DNA of 64,000 bases, taken from positions 1-64,000 of the forward strand of contig CAZCMX010000003.1 of the NCBI GenBank assembly GCA_964499985.1, given 5' to 3'. The notes under the pieces were generated by a model. The model did no database searches. It saw nothing but the letters and a program-made list of their open reading frames with translations, and was not told the DNA's origin. Within the stretch, counting starts at the first letter, position 1, and each line of letters opens with the position of its first letter. Both the position numbers and the translations under genes were made by a program. The stretch comes from UBA5734 sp964499985 (GTDB taxonomy: Bacteria > Bacillota > Clostridia > Saccharofermentanales > UBA5734). Below, one piece after another: positions 16,461 through 25,500 of this stretch.

Positions 16461-17414
16461 ATGAAAAAAATGCTCGCAATCGTTCTTATGCTCGCCCTCG
16501 TGCTTGGCCTCGGGGCCTGTGCCTCCAGCCAGACCACCGCTGCGCCGACCCAGGCGGCGACCACCGCGGCCAGCACCGCTGCTGAAACCACCGCTCCCGC
16601 CACCAAGTCGTTCAAAATCGGCTTCTCCGTCTCGACACTGAACAATCCCTTCTTTGTCACCATGACCGAAGCCGCGTCCGCCAAGGCCAAGACCCTGGGT
16701 GCCGAGCTGCTGGTTGTTGATGCCAGTGACGACACCGCCAAGCAGGCTTCGACCATCGAAAACTTCCTCGTCCAGGGCGTCGACCTGATCATCATCAACC
16801 CGGTCGACTCCAAAGCCGCTGCTGCATCCGTCAAGACCGCCAACGATGCAGGCATCCCGGTCATTTCCGTTGACCGCAGTGTCGATGGCGCCCCAGTGGT
16901 TTCCCATATTGCCTCTGACAATGTCCTCGGCGCCAAGCTGGCCGGTGAATACCTGATCAGCCTGGTCGGTGAAGGTGCCAAGGTTGCAGAACTGGAAGGC
17001 GTTCCTGGTGCATCGGCAACCAATGACCGCGGTGCTGGTTTTCATCAGGCTGTCGATGGCAAGCTCGATGTCGCTGCCAAGCAGACTGCCAATTTCAACC
17101 GCGCCGAGGGTGTGACCGTCATGGAAAACATGCTCCAGGCCACACCGGACCTCAAGGGTGTGTTCGCCCACAATGATGAAATGGCTCTGGGTGCTGTCGT
17201 AGCTGCCGAGAACCGCAAGATGGACTTGGTCGTGATCGGCTTCGATGCCACTGATGATGCGCTCAAAGCCGTCCAGGAAGGCAAAATGGCCGCAACTGTT
17301 GCCCAAAAGCCCGGTTTGATGGGAGAAATGGCAGTCGACTATGCGATCAAGCACCTGTCAGGTGAAACGATTGAGGCCAGCATACCGGTTCCGGTCGAGC
17401 TGGTGACCAAATAA
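16461..17414 (+). CDS. rbsB: Ribose-type ABC transporter binding lipoprotein
   Basis: Extracellular sugar receptor of the CUT2 (RbsB) family. The signal peptide ends in the lipobox LGLGAC (Cys20), followed by a Thr/Ala-rich linker to about residue 48. The mature fold starts KIGFSVSTLNNPFFVTMTEAA, very typical of ribose-binding proteins, with later IINPVDSKAAAASVKTAN, ISVDRSV and GVFAHNDEMALGA. It is the third gene of the ribose operon but is not accompanied by rbsA or rbsC, so it must pair with a membrane complex encoded elsewhere, possibly the CUT2 transporter at 41505-44039 (inference). Confidence 0.92.
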   Translation: MKKMLAIVLMLALVLGLGACASSQTTAAPTQAATTAASTAAETTAPATKSFKIGFSVSTLNNPFFVTMTEAASAKAKTLGAELLVVDASDDTAKQASTIENFLVQGVDLIIINPVDSKAAAASVKTANDAGIPVISVDRSVDGAPVVSHIASDNVLGAKLAGEYLISLVGEGAKVAELEGVPGASATNDRGAGFHQAVDGKLDVAAKQTANFNRAEGVTVMENMLQATPDLKGVFAHNDEMALGAVVAAENRKMDLVVIGFDATDDALKAVQEGKMAATVAQKPGLMGEMAVDYAIKHLSGETIEASIPVPVELVTK

Positions 17415-17451
17415 TCCAGATCAGGAAATCTCGGGCCCTCAAGGCCCCGAC

Positions 17452-17482
17452 AGAGCGCCCGGTACGATCGGGCGCTCTTTTT
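17452..17482 (+). terminator. Terminator after rbsB
   Basis: AGAGCGCCCG pairs with CGGGCGCTCT around a short centre and is followed by TTTTT. It should end most transcripts after rbsB, limiting expression of the regulator gene downstream. Confidence 0.9.
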
Positions 17483-17593
17483 CCGCAAGACGGGCACTTT
17501 CTTTGCCCGTGCAATTGACAGCAGACTGTCCGGCCAGAGACAATAAATTCCAGAGTGGCTTTGGTCCGCCACCGGAAGGAGCACGACACCCAT

Positions 17594-18574
17594 ATGGCTA
17601 CCATCAGGGAAATCGCCCGCCAGGCCAATGTTTCACCCGCAACGGTTTCGCGGGTGCTCAATGGAACGGCTGTTGTCGATCCACAGACAGAAGCACGCGT
17701 GCTCAAGGTGATCCGCGAAACCGGCTACCGGCCCAATGAAGTCGCCCGCTCGCTCAGTAAACGCTCGTCGCGCATCATCGGCTGCATTGTGCCCAATATT
17801 GCCAACCCCTTTTTTACGGAATTGGCGCGGGCGATCGAAGATGAATCCTTCCGGCGCGGCTATAAGCTGATCCTGTGCAATTCCGATGAAGATCCGGCCA
17901 AGGAGGAAGCCTATATCGACATGCTGGAACGGATGAATGCCGATGGAATCATCATCACGACCACGCATGAAGACATGGATACTCTGGTCAAAGCATGCCC
18001 TGTGCCGATGGTCCTCCTGGACCGGGCACCGAGCCAGGTGAAAAGCGCCTATAGCGTCCGGTCTGACCATTACCAGGGTGGCCGTCTGGCGACCGAACAT
18101 CTGGTGCAGTGTGGCTGCCGCACGATCGTGCTGATGTGTGGCCCGCAGAAATACACCTCGGCAGCCTTGCGCCTGCAGGGCTACCGCGATGTGTGCCGGG
18201 AAAAGGGGCTGGAACCCCGCGAAATTGATTGTGATTTTGATTTTGCCGATGGCCTGTTGAAAACAGAGCAGCTGCTGGAACGATTTCCCGCGGTGGATGG
18301 CATTTTGGCCGCCAATGATATCGTGGCGCTATCGGTGGTCAAAGTCCTGGCCGCCAGAAAAATCAAAATTCCGGACCAGATCCAGGTGGTTGGATTTGAT
18401 AATATTTATCTGAGCGAGTTGATGACCCCAGCCCTGACCACCATCGGCCAGCCCATCACCGCGATCGGTACAATGGCAGCAGCCATTGTGGCGGATCTTG
18501 TCGAAGGACAGGCCCAGCCACTGCAGGCCAGGGTCCTGCCGGTCGAACTCGTGATCCGGGAGACCAGTCATTGA
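17594..18574 (+). CDS. rbsR: LacI family ribose operon regulator
   Basis: A 326-residue repressor starting at the ATG at 17594 with AAGGAG upstream. The helix-turn-helix is TIREIARQANVSPATVSRVL (residues 3-22) and the hinge is PNEVARSLSKRSS. The effector domain has IIGCIVPNIANPFFTELARA, LLDRAPSQVKSAYSVRSDH and VVGFDNIYLSELMTPALTTI. Position directly after rbsKDB, and two identical LacI-type palindromes at that operon's promoter, make it the probable ribose regulator (inference). It is separated from rbsB by a strong terminator, so it may have its own promoter. Confidence 0.9.
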   Translation: MATIREIARQANVSPATVSRVLNGTAVVDPQTEARVLKVIRETGYRPNEVARSLSKRSSRIIGCIVPNIANPFFTELARAIEDESFRRGYKLILCNSDEDPAKEEAYIDMLERMNADGIIITTTHEDMDTLVKACPVPMVLLDRAPSQVKSAYSVRSDHYQGGRLATEHLVQCGCRTIVLMCGPQKYTSAALRLQGYRDVCREKGLEPREIDCDFDFADGLLKTEQLLERFPAVDGILAANDIVALSVVKVLAARKIKIPDQIQVVGFDNIYLSELMTPALTTIGQPITAIGTMAAAIVADLVEGQAQPLQARVLPVELVIRETSH

Positions 18575-18603
18575 CTGGCAGGACATCAGGCGAGGCAAAA
18601 TCC

Positions 18604-19896
18604 ATGGCAAATGAAATCCTGACCCTTTCCGGTATCCGCTTCAACCCTTTCCGGGCGACCTATTCTGATATCCAGATCGCAGATATCGCGCATGCCCTGT
18701 CCCTGATGACCCGGGCCAATGGACATATCCGTTCGTTTTATTCCATTGCCCAGCATTCGGTCAATTGCTGTCTCGAAGCGCGGGCCCGAGCCTATTCGCA
18801 GAGGGTCCAGCTGGCCTGCCTGCTCCACGATGCCAGCGAAAGCTATCTGTCGGATCTGACCCGTCCGGTCAAAAAGCAGCTGGGGGGCTATGCCGCGGTT
18901 GAACAGGCCCTGCAGAGTCTGATCTTTGCCAAATATGGCCTGGGGGATCTGTCTGCGGCTGAAGCAGCCCAGGTCAGATCGATTGATGATGCTTTGCTGC
19001 ACCATGAATTTGCAGCCTTGCGCGGGATCCAGTTTTTCCCCGAGCCACCGCCGGTCGAACGAGACCATGATTTCTCGCAGCGCGATTTTGCTGCTGTTGA
19101 AATGGAATTCCACACTCTGTTTGCGGATTTGGAACTGGCCCGGCCGGCCTGGCAGGCGGTGGGTGTCGATGGCTGCCGATCGGGCTGGGTAGCTGTGCAT
19201 CTGAGCGACCGCTGGTGCGATGTCAGCTGGTCACAGTCGTTTGGTGAAGTCTGGGCGCGTGGCCAGGCCGCAGATTGCCTGCTGGTCGACCTGCCAATCG
19301 GCTTGCCATCCGGACCTGAGGATGTCCGGCCCGAACCGGAAGCCAGACGACTCTTGTCCGGCCGGGCCGCGACCTTGTTTAATGTCCCCTGCCGCCAGGC
19401 GGTCTATGCCCCGGATTATGGCCGGGCCAACCAGATCAATCGCGAGATCCTCGGCCGGGGGCTCAGCCGGCAGTCGCATGCCTTGAGTGCTGCCATCCGT
19501 GAAGTGGATGGCTTTCTGGCCAACCGCGTCGAAGCCCGCGACCTGGTCCGGGAAAGCCACCCGGAACTATGCTTTGCCTTCCTCAATGGCCAGGGCCAGT
19601 CCCTGGTGCCGCTGGCGAGCAAGCATACGGCAGCCGGGCGTCAGCAGCGGATCGAGCTCCTCCAGGCGCATGAACCACAAAGCCGTGAGCTTTTGCACCA
19701 GGCACAGGCCCATCCGCGTTTGCAGGGACTGACGACCGATGTCCTGGACGCACTGGCGCTCGCTGTCTGTGGCAAACTGGGTCTGCACCAGGGCTTCCGG
19801 GGCTTGCCGGAGCAGGGTGGAATGGACCAGGCCGGGTTACTGATGCAGATCCGGCTGCCCCAGTTTATTCATGACGAGTTTACGCATTATTCATAA
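18604..19896 (+). CDS. Fusion of HD-domain phosphohydrolase and DUF429 (RNase H-like)
   Basis: A 430-residue cytoplasmic two-domain protein. Residues 1 to about 180 form an HD-type metal phosphohydrolase: IADIAHALSLMTRANGH, SIAQHSVNCC with a metal-ligand His, LLHDASESY with the HD pair, and a later Asp. From about residue 187, VGVDGCRSGWVAVHL starts a DUF429 domain, a predicted RNase H-like fold: it continues with LLVDLPIGLPS (acidic residue), R-A-A-T-L-F-N-V-P, ESHPELCFAFLNG and TTDVLDALALAV. HD proteins of this shape resemble 5'-nucleotidases; DUF429 proteins are uncharacterised. It follows the LacI gene by 29 bases. The combination is unusual and suggests nucleic acid or nucleotide turnover. 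Confidence 0.85.
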   Translation: MANEILTLSGIRFNPFRATYSDIQIADIAHALSLMTRANGHIRSFYSIAQHSVNCCLEARARAYSQRVQLACLLHDASESYLSDLTRPVKKQLGGYAAVEQALQSLIFAKYGLGDLSAAEAAQVRSIDDALLHHEFAALRGIQFFPEPPPVERDHDFSQRDFAAVEMEFHTLFADLELARPAWQAVGVDGCRSGWVAVHLSDRWCDVSWSQSFGEVWARGQAADCLLVDLPIGLPSGPEDVRPEPEARRLLSGRAATLFNVPCRQAVYAPDYGRANQINREILGRGLSRQSHALSAAIREVDGFLANRVEARDLVRESHPELCFAFLNGQGQSLVPLASKHTAAGRQQRIELLQAHEPQSRELLHQAQAHPRLQGLTTDVLDALALAVCGKLGLHQGFRGLPEQGGMDQAGLLMQIRLPQFIHDEFTHYS

Positions 19897-19903
19897 AAGT
19901 GGT

Positions 19904-19931
19904 TTGACAAATTGCTGCAGAGTGATATAAT
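19904..19931 (+). promoter_or_regulatory. Strong promoter of a putative non-coding RNA
   Basis: Perfect consensus boxes TTGACA (19904-19909) and TATAAT (19926-19931) with a 16-base spacer. This is the strongest promoter seen in the window, and no plausible protein gene lies downstream of it. Confidence 0.88.
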
Positions 19932-19937
19932 GGAATC

Positions 19938-20298
19938 AAGCTCCAGGGAATTCCAAAGAAGACTCTCACCCAACGGAGTACCGCCAGATCGAAAGATTTG
20001 GAAAGCGAAAAGTGATTCAGGGAATACGGAAGTATTTACAAGTCACATCCTGATCTAAAAAAGACGGACAGTAGCGATTAAAAAGAAGCCAGATGGGCAA
20101 CTGAGTCAATCAAAACGACGTACAACAAAAATCAGGCCAAGACTCGCACAAAGGGTACACGCAGTGAAACGAGAAATCTGACAGGTTCGCTGGAGCTCTT
20201 TTTATACCCTGCTCCGGGTTGGTGGCAATAGACACTGCCTGATCCTGGTTCGCCACCAAGCCCAGACGGGCCGCTCTGATCAAGCGGCCCGTTTTTTT
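19938..20298 (+). ncRNA. Candidate structured non-coding RNA, about 260-360 nt
   Basis: Starts just after a consensus promoter and ends at a strong terminator. It has no convincing reading frame with a ribosome site and is less GC-rich than its neighbours. The 5' AGCTCCAG (19939-19946) pairs with CTGGAGCT (20190-20197), closing a domain of about 260 nt. Inside are CCAGATC-GAAA-GATTTGG (GNRA tetraloop), AATAC-GGAA-GTATT nested in TCAGG/CCTGA, and possible CAGAT/ATCTG and CTCG/CGAG helices. A second hairpin pairs GGGTTGGTGGC (20216-20226) with GCCACCAAGCCC (20252-20263). I do not recognise tmRNA, RNase P, SRP or 6S features, and the class is unknown. It could also be a long leader lost from its gene. 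Confidence 0.6.
20266..20298 (+). terminator. Terminator of the putative non-coding RNA
   Basis: ACGGGCCGCT (20266-20275) pairs perfectly with AGCGGCCCGT (20283-20292) and is followed by seven T. No A-rich run precedes it, so it works on the plus strand, i.e. for the RNA and not for the convergent oxidoreductase gene. Confidence 0.92.
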
Positions 20299-20308
20299 AT
20301 TTGCCGGC

Positions 20309-20408
20309 NNNNNNNNNNNNNNNNNNNNNNNNNNNNNNNNNNNNNNNNNNNNNNNNNNNNNNNNNNNNNNNNNNNNNNNNNNNNNNNNNNNNNNNNNNNN
20401 NNNNNNNN
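20309..20408. other. Assembly gap, 100 N, with duplicated flanks
   Basis: The 14 bases TTTTATTTGCCGGC occur immediately before (20295-20308) and immediately after (20409-20422) the N run. This is what two overlapping contig ends look like, so the gap may contain no missing sequence. Confidence 0.8.
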
Positions 20409-20410
20409 TT

Positions 20411-21439
20411 TTATTTGCCGGCGTAGAAGTCCTTGATCAGCGCATCCATGACATGGCTGGTCCGGGCAGCGCTGACACCTGTGCTGGGGCAAGGCGGGCC
20501 ACCGTTCAACTCATCGACGATGGTCTGGACCAGGGGAAGCTGGATATGCAGCGGATTTTTGCTGGCAAAGGTCTGGCTGCCCTGGGCGGTGGTCAAGACC
20601 AGGGGATCATCGCCAAAGGTGGAGAAGCTGATTTTCCCCTGGCTGCCAATGATTTCATTGCGATCCTCTGCTATGGCTGCTGCAAAACACCAGCTTGCGA
20701 TCCCGTGGACACCCGATTCATACGTGAACAGACCCGTCACGGTGTCTTCTGCCGGATACAGGTGGCCCAGGCTGCTGGCCTGGCCCTGGACGCTGCGGAC
20801 AGGGCCGAGCAGGAAATCAAGCAGATCCAGGGCATGGCTGCCCACATCCAGCAGGAGGCCGCCACCGGCCAGCTGGGGATCGATGCGCCAATTGTGCTGC
20901 GGATCACGCTTTTCACCTGCCAGGGCCGGGCGTAAATACAGGCTTGTGACGAGGCGTATCTCGCCAATCGCACCGGAAGCGAGCCATTCCCTGACCTTGA
21001 GGAAGCGGGGCAGCGCGCGACGGTAATAAGCCACGAAAAGCGGGACGCCGGCAGCCTGGCAGGTCTGGATCATGGCATCACACTCGGGTCCGTTCAGGGC
21101 CATCGGCTTCTCAACATAAACGGGCTTGCCGGCTGCCGCAGCCATTAAGGTGTATGGCTTGTGGAATGCCGGCGGGGTGGCGATATAGATGGCATCGACA
21201 TCCGGATCATGGATCAAGTCCGCCGCCTGGTCATACCAGCGTGGCACGCCATGACGCTCGGCATAATCCTGCGCCAGGGCCTTGTTTCGCCGCATGACAG
21301 CGACCAGCTCAGAATGGTCCGCCTTCTGGAAGGCTGGACCACTCTTGACCTCGGTCACGGCCCCACAGCCGATCATGCCCCAGCGGATGGTCCTGGACTG
21401 TGTGCCTGGGTATTGCTCAGTGTTGTTGACCCGATCCAT
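20411..21439 (-). CDS. Gfo/Idh/MocA family oxidoreductase
   Basis: A complete 342-residue NAD(P)-dependent dehydrogenase-like protein. The Rossmann motif is WGMIGCGAVTEVKSGPAF (residues 20-37), the family EKP is in PVYVEKPMALN, and the C-terminal domain has GGGLLLDVGSHALDLLDFLLG, the classical His-containing pocket segment. The stop codon lies two bases from the assembly gap but the protein is whole. Its start overlaps the stop of the upstream VOC gene (TAATG), so the two are coupled. The sugar substrate is unknown. Confidence 0.9.
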   Translation of the reverse strand: MDRVNNTEQYPGTQSRTIRWGMIGCGAVTEVKSGPAFQKADHSELVAVMRRNKALAQDYAERHGVPRWYDQAADLIHDPDVDAIYIATPPAFHKPYTLMAAAAGKPVYVEKPMALNGPECDAMIQTCQAAGVPLFVAYYRRALPRFLKVREWLASGAIGEIRLVTSLYLRPALAGEKRDPQHNWRIDPQLAGGGLLLDVGSHALDLLDFLLGPVRSVQGQASSLGHLYPAEDTVTGLFTYESGVHGIASWCFAAAIAEDRNEIIGSQGKISFSTFGDDPLVLTTAQGSQTFASKNPLHIQLPLVQTIVDELNGGPPCPSTGVSAARTSHVMDALIKDFYAGK

Positions 21440-22320
21440 TAGAAGACATTCCCATGAAAGGCCTGCTTGAGCATCGCCAGATTGATTTTTTGCATCGGGT
21501 ACAGGGCTTTGAGCACCCGTTCACGGCGGACCTCATCGTCACAATGGACCAGGGCAAACAGGGCTTCGGGCACAATTTGCCAGGTGATACCAAACCGGTC
21601 AGTGACCCAGCCACATTGGGGATCGGCTGAAGCGTCGGTCAAGGCAGACCAGATGGCCTCAAATTCGTCTTCAGTTTCGCAACTGAGCAGGAAAGAGATC
21701 GCTGGCGAAAAATCAAAGCCATGGTCGAAGCTGCTTTCGGTGGCGGCAAAGGTCTGGCCATTGAGTGTGAAGGTCGCGTACTGGACCAGGCCGTCCGGAC
21801 TCTTCTCCATGGTCTGAAGTGCAGAGTGGGGAATCGTGGCGACATAGTGCCGGATCGCGGATTCAGCCTGCCCGATATGAAAGCCGGTGAACAGGAAACC
21901 GGGCACAATCTGGCAGGGCTGGTCCGACTGCATGATCTGCCAGTTGACACCAAATGGATCCCTGACCCAGGCAAACCGGGGGCTGAAGGGATACTGCCCC
22001 AGTTCCATCAGGACCTCGCCGCCGGCTGACAGCTTTTCATAGATCCGGTCGACCTCCTCGGCAAAGGCACAATGGACGTAAAAGGAATTGGCCGGCGTGA
22101 ACTGGTAAACAGGGCCACCATTGAGCGCAACCATCGGCTGCCCCGCGATGACAAACTCAATCGAAAGCAGCGAGCCTTCCGGACGACCGGCGAGCTTTGC
22201 GCCCGATTCCGTATACAGATGATTGGACGCAACATGCGAATGCATGAATGTATGTGTATAAAGATCCACGGCTGCTTCAGCCTGATGGTCAAACCACAAA
22301 TAGGGGACAATCGGTTTCAT
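21439..22320 (-). CDS. VOC-superfamily protein, duplicated PhnB/UbiG-like domains
   Basis: A 293-residue protein made of two PhnB-like (3-demethylubiquinone methyltransferase-like) VOC modules. The first begins VPYLWFDHQAEAAVDLYTHTF and contains PMVALNGGP; the second begins GFLFTGFHIGQAESAIRHYV. Both contain the RFAWVRDPFGVNWQI / WVTDRFGITWQI signature. Such proteins are metal-binding or resistance-related in other families, but no activity is established for this type. It is translationally coupled to the following oxidoreductase. Confidence 0.88.
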   Translation of the reverse strand: MKPIVPYLWFDHQAEAAVDLYTHTFMHSHVASNHLYTESGAKLAGRPEGSLLSIEFVIAGQPMVALNGGPVYQFTPANSFYVHCAFAEEVDRIYEKLSAGGEVLMELGQYPFSPRFAWVRDPFGVNWQIMQSDQPCQIVPGFLFTGFHIGQAESAIRHYVATIPHSALQTMEKSPDGLVQYATFTLNGQTFAATESSFDHGFDFSPAISFLLSCETEDEFEAIWSALTDASADPQCGWVTDRFGITWQIVPEALFALVHCDDEVRRERVLKALYPMQKINLAMLKQAFHGNVF

Positions 22321-22388
22321 AAACAGACCCTCCTTGTCACGACACCAAGTATATCAGGACAGGATGGCCCCAGCCGTAACGAGTGGTC

Positions 22389-22412
22389 AAAAAACAGACC
22401 GGGTCCCTTTTT
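22389..22412. repeat. Copy of a GACCGGGTCCC palindromic repeat
   Basis: AAAAAA, then CAGACCGGGTCCC, then TTTTT: nearly identical to the hairpin at 26661-26685. On both strands it has an A tract, a GC-rich palindrome and a T tract, as in bidirectional terminators. It lies downstream of no gene on the plus strand and upstream of the VOC gene on the minus strand. Confidence 0.55.
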
Positions 22413-22593
22413 GAACCTGCTAAGATTTTGCAAAGACTGCATGCTGTATAGTATGGCAAATTGCAAAAATATGCTTTCGCAATGTCGTTAAATCTAACCA
22501 GTTTTTTGTCATAAAGTACGCATATGTCCAATTCTTTCAGATTCACAGGAGGCAAACCATGTTACAAAAGGGGCCCAGGACCAGGCTCTGACT

Positions 22594-25500
22594 TTGTCGA
22601 GTGCCACCTGGAAACCCGCCGTGCCAATGAATGGTCAATTTGATTATCTGACCGATCAGCAGACGGCAGCGGGACAGCCTGTGTCGCAGGATATCGTTGG
22701 CGATAGCACGAGACCGGCCTTTTATACGTCGTATGATGAAGCAAATAATGAAATCGCCTTCAGGATCCGGCTGAACAACCAGGACGGTAATAATGATACC
22801 CTGACAGCGTTCAAGAATTTCGCTTTTGTTGGTATCGATGTCGCAAATAGCGACGGCACTTTTGACAGCAAGCTTGATTTTTTTGTCGGAATTTATAATG
22901 TGGTTGAATCATCAAAAAACCGCGGCCGCATTGGAATATACAATACCGATCCAACCAAATTGAATATTTCCCCCAGCACGACGGGTATCGTCAATCCCGC
23001 CATTATCCAATACAGTGCGATTTATGATGGCGCAAATCCCAACTTTTCAGTGGACAAGACTACCGATAGTAATTTCAGCAGCAATTCCGATTATTTCATT
23101 TCTTACAAGGTCCCCGTACGAGACATCAACCTGGCCATGCAGAAGGTCGGTAAACCTTACCGCATCACGTCTGCGACTGCGTTGCGCTATATCGTAGGTA
23201 CGGCTGCCCAGGACAACTCCTTCAATCAGGATATCGGTGGCATCCAGGGCTTTAACTCGAAAAGCACCGCGAGTTGGGACGAACTGGGTGTCTTCACCCC
23301 GATCAGCAATCCAAGTGGCACCGGTCTGAATGTCGAATTCTACAATGACCTTTCTGGCACCAACCAGCTCAGCGCCACGATGACTGCTGTAGCTGGCTTT
23401 GGCCTCGGCTCATTGCCAACCCTGCCCACAACATCGATCACAGCCGATGGCAAGACCATGGACTATTATTTCCTCGGCTGGAGTACCAATCCCGCTGCAA
23501 CAACTGCAGATTTCTCAGCATCCACCGCTGTCAATGAACCCTTGGCACTTTATTCTGTCTGGACAACGGGTGCTCAAACCGTCCGGTTTTTCAATAACTA
23601 CACAGCTCTGGACAATCCCCTGCATGCAACGGTCAAAGTGGGTGCCGGCAGCCCACTGGGATCTTTATACCCGGCCAATCCCACACTCGCGAATTATGCC
23701 TTCATGGGCTGGTATCCCAACCGGGATGGTACCGGTGACATTGTGGCTACAAAAAGCACCCTCGTCGACCGGGATCTCGATTTCTATGCCAAGTGGGAAC
23801 CGCTCGTCACGGTCAGCTTCAATGCCGGCAGCAATGGCAGTTTCGAAACATCTGGATCTCCGGTTACCTTGGTAAAAGGCTCCAGCTTGGGCAGTCTACC
23901 GGCCGTCATCGGCAAAACGACTGGTTCAACGACGTATTATCTGACTGGCTGGCTAGGTTCAGATGGAAAAACATATACCGAATCCACGCCGATTGACGCA
24001 AGTGTGACCTTGACTGCGCAATGGACAACCAACAAATATTCGGTCACTTTTGTTGATGGGGTGGCGGCGACCACAGATCCTGTGATAGATGTGGCTGTGG
24101 GGTCTTCGATTGGAACTTTGCCAGTCCCTCCTTTAAGAGATGGCTACGTATTTGATGGCTGGTACACAGCTGAGACTGGTGGAACCGAAGTCACAGCCAG
24201 CACGGTCCCTACCGGAACGGCTTCGGTTTTTGCCCATTGGATCCAGTTGCTGACCGTAACCTTCAATTACAATTATACCGGCGCCACAGAACCGTACACT
24301 ACAGCCACTGTTTTCGGTGGCCCGGCATTTGGCACCTTGCCGAGTGAGCCCACGCAAGAGGGATACATTTTCGCCGGCTGGAAAACAACCGCTGGATCGA
24401 CTTTTGACGCCACAACCTTTGTAGCATCCAATACGATTGTCAATGCCCAATGGACACCCATCACCTATCAACTGACCTATACAGCGGGTAGTCATGGCTC
24501 AATCGAGGGCATTACCTCGCAGACGGTCAATCATGGCAACTCGGGCTCGAGTGTGACAGCTGTGCCGGATGCCGGATACCGCTTTGTGAAATGGAGCGAT
24601 GGGGTTAGTACGGCGACCCGCACAGACAGCAATGTTATAACAGATATCCAAGTTACGGCGCTGTTTGCGGCAGCAGATACTTTCAGTGTGATCTATGATG
24701 CAGGATCTGGCAGCGATGCTCCGATTGACAGCAATTCCTATATCCAGGATGCGACAGTCACTGTTCTGGGTGCAGGCGACATGAAGCGGGCGGGCTACAC
24801 CTTTGCCGGCTGGGATACGGACGCATCTGCGGCTACCGTTGTGTACAAACTCAATGATACGTTCACGATGGGCAGCGACCATGTCAAATTGTATGCCGTA
24901 TGGACTCTGGATGANNNNNNNNNNNNNNNNNNNNNNNNNNNNNNNNNNNNNNNNNNNNNNNNNNNNNNNNNNNNNNNNNNNNNNNNNNNNNNNNNNNNNN
25001 NNNNNNNNNNNNNNAAAATGCCTGCTGGCGAGGTCAAGCTGGTCATCGAATCGATCGGTAAAAACAGTGACATTAACGAGGTCAAGCAGATTTATGCGTG
25101 TACCTACCCCAAAGGCTCTGCTATTCGGGTCTATGACATCTACTTGTTGCAACGGCCATCACCTGAAGCGGATTGGTCGAATCTCGCTACCGCTGACATT
25201 GATGACTTCCATGCCACACTCTACATGGATATCCAGGACTATATATTAGCAGGTGGCGATCCTGATCTTCTGAGTGTCCATTACTTTGATAACGGTGAAT
25301 GGATCGAAGAAATGGCTGTGCTGGGTGTGGAAGAAATCGATGGGATCACGTATCTCATCTTTGAAACGAATCACTTCTCCTACTTTGTCCTCTTGGCTGA
25401 TGAGCAAGACGGTACGAACGAAAAAGAATCAACTCCAGCCCGTATCCCTGGCAAGGTCGAACTGACCACCTTGCTCCATATCCCGGAAACGGGTGTGCGG

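Noticed and set aside
19931..20059. A 42-codon ATG frame inside the candidate RNA
   Set aside because: Its ATG overlaps the last base of the TATAAT box, so it would lie upstream of the transcript start, and there is no ribosome site. Its composition is not protein-like.
20130..20185. Possible cyclic-di-GMP riboswitch (CGCACAAAGGG similarity)
   Set aside because: The remaining conserved parts of that riboswitch and its GNRA receptor are absent, and no gene follows on the same strand.
19938..20298. tmRNA, RNase P RNA or 6S RNA
   Set aside because: No tRNA-like ends or resume frame, no conserved P4 sequences, and the shape is multi-branched and not one long rod.
23320..24914. Tandem nucleotide repeat or CRISPR-like array
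   Set aside because: The InlB-type repeats are similar at the protein level only; nucleotide sequences are diverged and there are no regularly spaced identical repeats. No CRISPR array is seen anywhere in the window.
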